NCBI RefSeq assembly: GCF_963678635.1
Contig: NW_026970869.1
Coordinates: 19,283 to 83,282 of the forward strand
From: Symsagittifera roscoffensis
Taxonomy: Eukaryota > Xenacoelomorpha > Acoela > Convolutidae
DNA length: 64,000 nucleotides
Reading direction: 5' to 3'
Within the stretch, counting starts at the first letter, position 1, and every line of letters begins with the position of its first letter. Shown here one piece after another: positions 55,128-64,000 of this stretch. The position numbers and the translations under genes were made by a program. Under the pieces are notes generated by a model. That model was not told the DNA's origin, did not search any database, and saw nothing but the letters and a program-made list of their open reading frames with translations.

Positions 55128-55668
55128 TGTTCCGACCATTGAAAATGAGGAGGAATTTTGTACTCGGGTGTGTTATAGTTTTTTTTCTTTTTGTTTTCAA
55201 GAAAAACCGGGTATCACAAACAATCATCGGATTAAGTTGAGTGATATATCATATTAAGGCCCTTTCAATTGTGATTCGAACCAAATTTAAAAATTTCCAA
55301 AAATTTTCCCAGTGTCGAGAAAAACCGGTTTGAAACTTTTTATTTTTCGTCTTAATTCAAGCGAATAAAGCCAGCGAGCAGGCTTACAACAGCTAAATTA
55401 TGCCTAATTTAAGAACTTAAAACTTTTAAAAAATTTTAAAATTTTTTAAATTTATTTAGACATTTTTCTGACAAAAATTTTTGTCCATTCTGCCTGTATT
55501 ACTATGACTGTCTAATATGCCTAAATTATATTTTTATGTCATATCCTTTTATCACACCAAGCAGAAAAAAACTACATTTATTTGGAAAAAAGACTTCCTA
55601 AACCGTAATTTTCTATAGACTATGATCGGAACATTCTGTGCTACTTACACAGTACCCGGCTATCCTTG
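55128..55668 (+). mobile_element. Family-2 element, best-preserved copy
   Basis: 541 bp. The 5' end is TGTTCCGACCATTG; the inverse ATCGGAACA lies at 55624-55632, followed by the hairpin CTGTG-CTACTTA-CACAG (55636-55652) and the tail TACCCGGCTATCCTTG. The host follows with TT. The 5' region resembles family 1 (GAGGAATTTTGTACTCGGG), but the interior and hairpin differ. It encodes nothing. By layout it is another non-autonomous Helentron-like family. Confidence 0.75.
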
Positions 55669-56640
55669 TTTTCTCTTGAATTCTTTTACCGTAAATGGCA
55701 ATTGAATAGGTAACAAATTTGCAAGGAAGTTAAATTTAGAGTAAAAATAGCGCAATGGTTTTGTGTGAGTTAATGCTGTCGTCTCCAAATTAGTGAAAAA
55801 ATTTGTTGGAACTGATAGATAAATAAAATCTTCTTCTTCGTTTCTTTCTTTTTCTTATTCTTCTTTGCCAATTCCATTGTTCCTTCTCGTCACTTCGTGA
55901 CGTGAAAAGATCAAAAATCAACTAATACTTTATTCCCTTCTTAGCTTTTTATCCCTAAAAATAACAGAAAGATGAAAAACTACGCTAATTATCCTATTCT
56001 CTTAGGAAGCAATTATGATATTAAACCTGAATAGCACTTGCCCCAGATTAGGTACGCTTTTGATGGTGTTTGTACGACTCTGTTAAAAAAAAAGATTTTC
56101 ATTGTTTCAGTTGTACAAACTTAGTACCGGCAGAAGGGGAACTCTAGGACGTCACAAAATACACTCAACAAGAATTAGACCATGGAAATTACCTAACACG
56201 AACTTGATTAGATCTTGGTTCTTCGAATTGGAAAACGCCCTAAATTAACACAGGACTAGACCAATATTCTATATCAGCAATTTACCGTGGGAGGGGGGGT
56301 TGGGCGATGATGTTCTTCACCCGCTTTATGTAGCGCTCACTATATTTAAAGATACATGAAGCCCAATTAGAATTTAACGTTAAAAAGTAAAAAAAGTCAA
56401 TGAACTTTTAGTCAATGTAATGCTTATTAATGAACTTCAACTCTACATATCCTGGTCCCCCCTTAGGTACAAGTTTCTGAGATCAATTTTTGGCCGGCAA
56501 ACATCAAAAATTGTCAAAAGGCGCCTTGGGCGCCAATATAACTAAATTTGAGGGCGGAGCGCGCGCCGAAAAAAACGCAATTTTTTGGTCAAATATTTTT
56601 CAAAAAAGCTCAAAACGTCATTTTTAGCCACTTTTTTCTA
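55669..56640. other. Stretch without a supported gene
   Basis: AT-rich sequence with a G-run near 56289 and small GC-rich inverted pieces (GGCGCCTTGGGCGCC) near 56520. No exon was recognised. Confidence 0.45.
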
Positions 56641-56644
56641 AAGA

Positions 56645-57446
56645 TTGCCAGCAGCAAAGAAAATTTTTTGTAGGGTCTTTTTAGTATTTTCGGAGAGCTC
56701 AGTAAATCAAATTGATCGGCCTAAGAATTGTTTTTTTTTTTCGAAAAACCACCTTCCTAAAAACATTTCTGAGCACGCCGCTGCCGGGGACATTGAAATA
56801 CTCGCCCAAGGACTGCCATTGAATTATGAATCAGAGAAAATGATATCACTAACAGCTAGTTTGAAAATAATTTTGCATGGTTTATGGACAGAGCAGGCTG
56901 TTAAAACCCATTTGAGGTATTTTATTGATAAAACACCAAAAAATTGATATCTAAAGGGACCCAATATTAGCATCGGTGGTACTAGTCAATGGGATCATTT
57001 GTAAAGCAACGCAAAAAGCGCTGTTTCTAGATTCAAACCTGTGTGGCCCATTGTTCGTTGCAAGCGCTTTCCCCTTGAGTAACCAATCAAGCAAACCCGA
57101 CCCGGATAATGTTGAATTTTTCGCCATGCAAACTCCAGTTTGCCATGTGACAAAAATGGCTTATGTTACATCATAAAGTGCTTAAGATTTTCCCATTTCA
57201 AACAAGTATCGTGGTCCCGATAAGCTTATCGTAACTGTTCAGTCAGTTTTGGCCATGTGGTCAGAGTTATTTGGAAAATTGCTGAGTACAGTTTATAAGA
57301 ACAGTTGTATTTTTAGATTTTGTGGAAGATGTAAGCATAACTTATTGCTTAAAATTATTCAACGACGATGTGAAGGACATCAGTCACTAGCCGAATCATT
57401 TGATATTGAACAACTAGAATATCAAATGAACATCAACAACTTTTAG
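56645..57446 (+). pseudogene. Three consecutive plus-strand frames, unrecognised
   Basis: Frames 56645-56947, 56976-57176 and 57249-57446 follow each other on one strand and read somewhat like protein: LGSGDIEILAQ-type wording, HGLWTEQAVKTHLRYF, CRRCEGHQSLAESFDIEQ. GC content is slightly raised from 56760. They may be pieces of one decayed gene or transposase, but no domain or catalytic motif could be named. Chance cannot be excluded. Confidence 0.25.
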
Positions 57447-58768
57447 AATCTAACGTACATATTCATCATGAATGCTCATGTATGCCACGGTTGCCGGGTT
57501 ATTGAGACAAAACCGCAGAGGCGGAGACACTGTGTAAAAAGCTGCTGCAAAAGTTTGGGTTCGTAGAAATTTTCTGTTTATTTAAAATGACAAAACCTGT
57601 TATAAAAGATTGTGTAGCTAGGATTTGAAATGATAAAAACTGGAACAGTCTGCGAGTAAAAAACTAAGCTATTAGAAAGCTGGACACACGGAAAACAAGG
57701 AAACAAATAAGATTTTTTATTTGATGCACACAATTTTTTTTCTAAAGTGCTCTAAAAATGTGAACTAAAATATAGGGGGGTTTGAAAGAAAAGCTGAATT
57801 TAAATCTTTCTTACCAGAGGAGCCATAAGATATGAAAATTGAAAGGGATTACCATAAATTTTATGGCTTGCGAAATACATAATCTTGAAGTGATTGCTGC
57901 TCCATGCAAAGTTCTGCCGAAAAATACCATAGTTCTTCATAGATGTGATGATTAAATGATGATTTATCGATGAAGCAGCGATGAATAAAACAACGCTAAT
58001 CATCAATTGGCAATTAAACGTACTTGAATCATTGATGTACTTCATTGAGTTTTAACCGAATCAACGATAATTATCTCTAAAGCTGATGAACCTACGTTCC
58101 TGTTTCCTGAAAAAGTCAGCAAAAAAATTGCGAAGTTGAATAAGTGCATACAATAAAAAATGCTTTCTCGTCAAAGTTTAAAAGCTCATTTATGTTATTT
58201 AAAATAGATTAAAAAGTTATTTTAATTTTGAGACTGTATTAAAAAACAAAAAATTGTTTCAAATGTAAAAAATAAGTTGTTTGCAGTATATCGCCAAATT
58301 TGGTCTTTCGAGTTGGTTTTTCATTTAATTTAGAAAACTTTTTTTTTGAGATTGTTGCTATTAGACAAATGGTTTCTTTTTTTAGACATCTCGTATGTCT
58401 TTCAATTTTGTCCTTTGAAACTAGTCTCAAAATAATTAACGAATATGTTTAGATTTGAGCATCAGCAGACAATTGACTTAAAAAGATCATTTTTTAGGCG
58501 TTTTGATGAATTTTTTAAAATAAAAAAAAACTCAGTTTTTGAGCAGATCCCCAAAATTAAGTTTTACTGGCGCCAAAACTGCCTTTCGAAAAACTTTTGG
58601 GTCTGGTTGACGAAAATTAATGTAAAACAATACTAAAAGTGGAACCTTAAATTGATCAATGGAGTGAATTCCTCAGGGATTGTTGTAACTTTCATGCGAA
58701 CTCACAATAAACCATTCAGCACTAAAAAATTTTTTTTGCAGGACTATTAAAACAAACTCAAAACGAAA
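57447..58768. other. Stretch without a supported gene
   Basis: AT-rich. Short minus-strand frames (58045-57800, 58430-58239) lack recognisable features. Confidence 0.45.
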
Positions 58769-59240
58769 CAAGACTGCTTGTACATCAGGGCCAGGCCCTG
58801 AATATTCAGACCGCCCCATAATCCATATCTAATAGTTTTTGGGAAACAAAATATTTAAAAACTATAAATTTTGGACAATATTAAAGATCAAGAGTGAAAA
58901 TTTGAGTCGTACCAAAATAAAAGGACAATTAGCTAGCCTCAATTCAATTTGAAACAGTTTTTTTGCGGGATAATTCGCGTTAAGGCTTCTACTATTATGG
59001 ACAAAGTCTAGAAAGTGCGCATAAACTAATCCAGAGCACTTCCAAATTTAATCATTTTCAAATTCTCAAAATTTAAAGGAGTCGATATTTACAATGGGTC
59101 GATATTTACAATGGGGCAAAATTTAAAGGAGTCGATATTTACAATGGGGCAAAATTTTTTTTGTTAAAAACTATTTTTTTGATTGCCGAAAATTGACCGA
59201 AAAAAGCCCTAGCATAAATATTCTTTTGAAAGTCGGAACA
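58769..59240 (-). mobile_element. Family-1 element, divergent
   Basis: In minus sense the 5' end ...TGTTCCGACTTTC is at 59240 and the 3' end is CAGGGCCTGGCCCTGAT, then AAGCAGTCTTG at 58769. The interior is diverged and contains a local duplication (GTCGATATTTACAATGGG, 59084-59150). Its 5' end is one base from the next copy. Confidence 0.7.
59084..59152. repeat. Short tandem duplication
   Basis: GTCGATATTTACAATGGG occurs three times and GCAAAATTTAAAGGA is partly repeated, giving 18- and 33-bp spacings. Confidence 0.7.
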
Positions 59241-59241
59241 A

Positions 59242-59330
59242 CAAGACTGCTCAATCAAAATTGGCAAAATTGGCAAAATTGGCAACCTTTAAACCCTCAT
59301 AATTTTAATAAAAAATTATCTAATTTCTTC
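59242..59330 (-). mobile_element. Family-1 fragment, head-to-tail with the previous copy
   Basis: The 3' tip AGCAGTCTTG (minus sense, at 59242) is followed by a deletion into a short AAATTGGC repeat and the CAACCTTTAAACCCTCATAA block of the family. The rest is missing. Confidence 0.6.
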
Positions 59331-59745
59331 GAAAACAGTTGAACAAAAACAAAACTTAAGAGTTAATACAATTATCTGTTGTCAGATTTCTTCAGATTTG
59401 TCTATTTTTGCAAAGTAAAATTCCTGATTTTTGAATGCTTTTGATCAAAGCATCCGTGATTTACGTGTAGATGATGGAAATATCGACTGTTCAACAACAA
59501 AAAATTGATCATTTTCCTGAATTTTTTAGCAGATCAACGGAGCGATGAGCAATCGTGAGACAATGTAAGAGAACAATAATGTTGTTGGGAAGTATCTTTT
59601 TTAGGAGCACAACGCAAAATTTACGGCTAAAAATAAACAGTTGCTGAAATCCATTAAATTCCGTGTGTAGGAACGTTTTAAGGTCCTTTGACCAAGAATC
59701 ACTGAAGCCATGATCCTAACCACGAGTGTTTGGGATGTAAATTAA

Positions 59746-60250
59746 CAAGACTGCTCGTATCAGGGTGAAGCTCTGAATGTTCCGACTGCCTTTTAAGGTT
59801 TATGGAGCAGTAATAACATGCAAAAACAACTCTTATAAAATAAAACGAACTTTTTTTAAACTTGAGATTTTGTTGTGAAATTTATCCCCCACGCGCCATA
59901 TAAAGTACGAAGTGATAGATTTCGCTCTTGGTAACAAATCAATTCTGGCAAATAAGCTTCCTTCAACCAATTTGGAACCATTTTTAAGATGGATTGAGCC
60001 TCCGCTTACGCGTTAAAAGCGCGAACTATATCGCGCATTAATTGTCCCCGGTTGGCCAAAATGGCACTTTTTAAACCCTCATAACTTTACGAAAAATCTT
60101 ATTTTAACTTTATGAAAACATCTTTTCAAATTTAAGCTCTGGACAGCTATACCTTCCGAATAATATAAAAATTTTCCGTCAAAAATAGCTAGTTAAAAAG
60201 TCGAATTTTGTTAAAAGAAAAAAAACCACTCCAGCACAAATATTTCTCTA
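59746..60250 (-). mobile_element. Family-1 element, 5' end decayed
   Basis: The 3' module is intact in minus sense (GGAGCAGT pairing region, AGTCGGAACA, CAGAGCTTCACCCTG hairpin, GAGCAGTCTTG at 59746). The 5' region near 60230-60250 has lost the TGTTCCG hairpin. Confidence 0.75.
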
Positions 60251-61680
60251 TTTTTGCTCTGTTTTGCTTGAGCTTTATAGCATTCGGTCGAAGAAACCAC
60301 TCAATTACTGGAAGTGCTGCTGAAAAGAGCCTGTTTAATTGATTAAGTTGATCTAAATAAGAATAACCTAGGAGAAGTTCTTCCAATTTTACGTTGCCCA
60401 TCAGTTTTTGCCCCTTTTTTGATATCATCATCAATCAGGAAGCATGGCAAACGGAAATCAAAGAACAAAAAACTCATTACTTCAATGAAATCCTTTCAAA
60501 AAAACTAAACTGCCATTGGAGTCTAGAAGAACTGAAAAGCAGACAAGATCCGCTTTCCATAAAAAAAAATTGAATGACATTTTACAAAACGCAATATGGA
60601 TTTGCAAAAACTCGATTTGTGATTTTTGGATTTTTTTTCAGAAAACTTATGTAGATTTTTTTTGTAGGTCTGACTGTATCAGTTTAGGAACTAAATATTT
60701 CATGGCTAGCCATTTTTTATACTTTTGTCTAAAATTGGTTTAACTTTTTTTAATATTCCCGCTACGTGCTATAATTAGCCTACATTTTTGTATTTAGCGT
60801 CTAGAAACACATTAATAGGTTAATTAGTTCCCCTCATTTCATACTGGAATGATTTCTGAGCCCATCAAATGCTCGCCTACTCTTTATAACACAGGTCTAT
60901 TGCGGTTAATTGTCATAAAATGGTAATTTTCAGTTCCTGATATCTTCGAAAAAATTGTTTACTCGTAAGAGGCCTATGAAATTAGTAAAATGTTTATCTA
61001 TAAGCTCAAGATAAATAATTTTTTCTGATGGTACAAACATAACCAACAAAAATTTGTTATTTCAAAACCGAAAGAAAAACACGCCAATCACAAAATATGA
61101 ACAAAAATTTATCTCTCTTACGAAAACCAATGATGAAAATTCAATTTGAAGTTGAACTTCCTGGTGAGCTAAGCAACCTCAAATGATATTGCCAATTTTA
61201 TCTTCGGATGCGTTTAAGTTTAATTTTTTTCCCAGGCAAAATCAGATACAACAAACAATAATCGGAATGGATTTAAGATTTGCTTAAAAGTATCGCACTG
61301 TACATTGAAAAACAAGTATTTGTTAGTATTTAAATATATTGGTCGAGTCAGCCAATTGATTTAGCTAAATGGCATTGCTAAATCATTTGAGTTGTTCTGC
61401 ATACATTTTTTTCAAGACTCGTTCCTCCGAAATTGCAATAAATCAAATTGCCGTTCGCCCATTGAAGAAAAGATTGTTTATACTTAAGCAAGGTGGCCAA
61501 CCAACGCATCTTTATTCAATTTCATTATTACATTGAGTTCCTTTCAAAATGATAACTTCGCTAATGGAGTCTAGATGAAACCACAAATAGACAAGATCCT
61601 TTTTTCAAGTACCTTCTAAATGCAAGCTTTAGTGAACTTGCTGAAAATTTTTTTCTAAGACTAAGATTAAGAAAAAATTT
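60251..61680. other. Stretch with short dispersed repeats
   Basis: Around 60480-60560 a block (TGGAGTCTAGA..ACAAGATCC) recurs at 61560-61605. The block at 61196-61281 (TCGGATGCGTTTAAGTTTAA...) recurs inside the family-2 element at 61707-61789, so it is a detached family-2 piece. No gene is supported. Confidence 0.5.
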
Positions 61681-62200
61681 TGTTCCGACAAACAAAATTT
61701 GGAAAATAATTTTATCGTCGGATGCGTTTAAGTTTAATTTTTTTCAGGCAAAATCAGATACAACAAACAATAATCGGAATGGATCGAGTGATATAAAAGC
61801 ATTTTCAGTCTCGACAAACAGCCGGTTTGAACTTTTGAGTTTCAATCTAATTTTGGGCACTTCAAGCAATTAAAAAGGCATTATGATTATAATCGTCGAA
61901 TTCTTTTAATTCTAGCTCAGCCGTGAAATGTCAGTTGTACATTATCAAAAATAGTTCCCGAAGTTTTTCAAGCGCCTTCTTCATGGAAACTTGTGTGTAA
62001 TTTTCTATTCATTTCTCGAGGAATACTGCTTTTAACATTCTTAAATTACTATTACTATCGAGTGCGCCTAAGTTCTAGGCGTTCGTTCAGATCTTTTCAT
62101 CACACTGCGAACAAGGTGAAAAATTAAATTGTTGTTATTTTTTGTTTTTTTAAAAGTTTGCGAGTATTATTTTGTGCTACTTGCACAGCAGCCATCGATG
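61681..62200 (+). mobile_element. Family-2 element, decayed 3' end
   Basis: Begins TGTTCCGACAAAC and contains AGATACAACAAACAATAATCGG, the counterpart of the family's TATCACAAACAATCATCGG. It ends near 62200 with TTGTGCTACTTGCACAG, then CAGCCATCGATG, a mutated version of the hairpin and tail. Confidence 0.6.
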
Positions 62201-62384
62201 TTCGTCGAAAATACAGATAATCAGGAACAGTTCTTATATACTATATACTGAAAAAGTTTTCAATTATTATCAAATACATGAAAAAGGATTACATTAAATA
62301 CTATCAAATTAACCATTATTCAAACTTCAATTTTTAATTTCGTTTCTGGTTTGAAACTATTCTATCAATAATCTGCATATTAAA

Positions 62385-62779
62385 CAAGACTGCTCATATC
62401 TGCTCAAAAAATGAAATTATTATTTTTTTAAATGTGAGATTTTTTGTAAAAATCATCCCCCCCACACGCCATATAAAGTACAAAGTACAAAATTTTGCTC
62501 TTAGTAGCAAATGAATTATGGCAAATAAGGTTCGTTCAGCCAATTTGTACCTGTTTCTAAGACGGATTTAAGCACCCAAAACTTTCAACCCAATAATTTT
62601 ACGAAAAATGATCACAGGTAAAACAGTTTTCTAAATTCAATCTCAGATAGCAGTACTTTTCGAATGATATAAACAAACCTTGCCAAAAAAGATAAGTTAA
62701 AATTCGAATTTTGTCTGAAGAAAAAAAAACCCACCCCGAGCACAAATATTCTATTACTTTCGTTCCGAAAGTCGGAACA
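62385..62779 (-). mobile_element. Family-1 element with an internal deletion
   Basis: In minus sense the 5' end is at 62779 (TGTTCCGACTTTCGG) and the 3' tip GAGCAGTCTTG at 62385. The hairpin's inner part and the CpG core are deleted, leaving 395 bp. Confidence 0.75.
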
Positions 62780-62800
62780 ATAAACCTTATATACAGAATA

Positions 62801-63336
62801 CAAGACTGCTCGTATCAGAGCGGAGCGAAGCCATGAATATCCCGACTGCCTTTTAAGGTTTATGGAGCAGCAGTAATAACATTTAAAAAATTAAATGAAA
62901 AAAAATGAAATAAAATTTTTTTTCTTCTTAAATTTGAATTTTTTTTTGAAAAGCATCCCCCCTCACGCCATTTAAAGTACAAAAAGAGAGACTTCGTTCC
63001 TTGTAACAAATCAATTATGGCAAATAAGCTTCGTTCAACTATTTGGAACGATTTATAAGACGGATTAAATTTCCGCTTATGCGTTAATAGCGCGTTAATT
63101 GTCTCAAATTGGTCAAAATGCCCAAAATGGCAATCTTTAAACCCTCATAACTTTACGAAAAATGATCACAAGTGAAGTATCTTTTCAAATTTAAGCTCAA
63201 GGCAACAATACCATTTGAATGATATAAAAAAAACTCCGTCAAAAATGGCTAGTTAAAAAGTCGAAATTTGTCTGAAGAAAAAAAAACCCACCCCGAGCAC
63301 AAATATTCCGTTACTTTCGTATCGAAAGTCGGAACA
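62801..63336 (-). mobile_element. Family-1 Helentron-like element, nearly full length
   Basis: 536 bp in minus sense, from TGTTCCGACTTTCGATACG at 63336 to GAGCAGTCTTG at 62801. The 3' hairpin has an insertion (GGCTTCGCTCCGCTCTGA). It lies 21 bases from the previous copy in the same orientation. Confidence 0.8.
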
Positions 63337-63420
63337 ATAAGCACAACAAATACAAAAACATTTATTGATGTCTGTCTCATTTTACAAAAACATATACACG
63401 TATCGATGTCTGTCTCTTTT

Positions 63421-63805
63421 TGTTCCGATTTTCGGAGAAAGTTAGGAATATAAGTCCCTGGGCGGTGTTATATTCAGACTACTTTTACCAAGCTCTGGTA
63501 CCTCGGGGGATCGATCTCTTGATCTGCATGGGCCCAGTCGAGTTTGTCTCAACAATATAGTAACCTGCCATGCTTATGCCTAAAACTGCTTGTTTTATAA
63601 TCACGCACAACCAAGTTTTTTCAAATTGAAATTTAGGCATCTAGTTGGTTTTATTAACTCCATACACGACTCAAATTGCAACAATTAAGTTTTTATATTA
63701 TCAGCTAAATTCATACCCTTGCCAATGTTTAATTTACTAAAAACTATCCGAGACCAATTAAAGGGCTGTGGGACATTCAAGGCTTTGCCCTGATACAAGC
63801 AGTTG
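63421..63805 (+). mobile_element. Family-3 element, complete reference copy
   Basis: Starts TGTTCCGATTTTCGGAGAAAG and ends AAGGCTTTGCCCTGATACAA, then GCAGTTG. It shares the 5' TGTTCCGA module and the 3' hairpin/tail module with family 1, but its roughly 300-bp interior is different, including a GC-richer block, CTCTGGTACCTCGGGGGATC. No frame of note. Confidence 0.65.
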
Positions 63806-64000
63806 TATTATTAATAAATTGCTTTGTCCTTATGGAGTCAAAATCAGAAGTAAATCACGCACATCAAACATTGAAACAGAAAAATTACCGCGGTTAAGCT
63901 GAAATCAAATTAGATAGGGCAGCAGAAGCTCATCAACAACATTCAACACACAAAATCCGGACGAAGTCATGAAAATTCCGACTAATCGTTTCAGCTTCTG
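63806..64000. other. Window end without a supported feature
   Basis: AT-rich sequence; nothing recognised. Confidence 0.5.

Noticed and set aside
63480-63545. Small structured RNA gene (GGTACCTCGGGGGATCGATC region)
   Set aside because: No tRNA boxes or known snRNA motifs; it lies inside a family-3 element.

Overview
The window is AT-rich animal (metazoan) DNA, not bacterial. It holds GT-AG introns of very unequal length, degenerate Ty3/gypsy retrotransposons and dense small non-autonomous transposons. Most open reading frames in it are chance products of A/T-rich intron or repeat sequence. The phylum cannot be fixed from the sequence alone; an invertebrate or non-vertebrate chordate is my guess.

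The only host gene I can support is a class A (rhodopsin-like) G-protein-coupled receptor on the minus strand. Five exons can be chained with matching splice phases: 54776-54727 (start of TM3), 43092-42931 (TM3-TM4), 12364-12064 (ECL2-TM5-ICL3), 11726-11580 (ICL3) and 10770-10616 (ICL3-TM6). The first exons (N-terminus, TM1-TM2) and the last (TM7 and tail) were not found and probably lie outside the window or are too short to see. Local sequence around TM3-TM6 most resembles the GnRH/AKH/corazonin/vasopressin receptor group, but several hallmark residues are changed. Almost everything else lies in its introns (about 11.6 kb and 30.6 kb for the two large ones) or 3' of the last visible exon.

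Layout. 1-323: partial LTR. 703-1359: unexplained long ORF. 2273-3429: TIR element with TA ends. 4169-4722: small transposon of family 2. 5540-9640: decayed Ty3/gypsy element. 10616-12364: three receptor exons. 12855-17470: LTR element on the minus strand without recognisable reverse transcriptase. 18371-21535: kilobase-scale inverted repeat of family-1 elements. 22270-23439: foldback element built on the palindrome TCTTGCAAGA. 23675-29896: more family-1 elements, three of them nested inside a second copy of the 2.3 kb TIR element. 30640-31520: CA/C-rich minisatellite repeat. 35204-35893: 115-120 bp minisatellite. 37921-38037: 117-bp MITE. 38286-38567: long hairpin. 41228-42010: GC-rich palindromic array. 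42931-43092: receptor exon. 45126-53029: Ty3/gypsy element with an internal 2-kb tandem duplication. 54727-54776: receptor exon. 55128-63805: more elements of families 1-3.

The most interesting system is the family of roughly 520-540 bp repeats starting TGTTCCGACT and ending CTTG. Each has a short 5' repeat whose inverse sits just inside the 3' end, a strong 3' hairpin, no target duplication, apparent insertion between two Ts, and head-to-tail junctions. That is the layout described for non-autonomous Helentron (rolling-circle) elements. Two other families share these terminal modules with different interiors.
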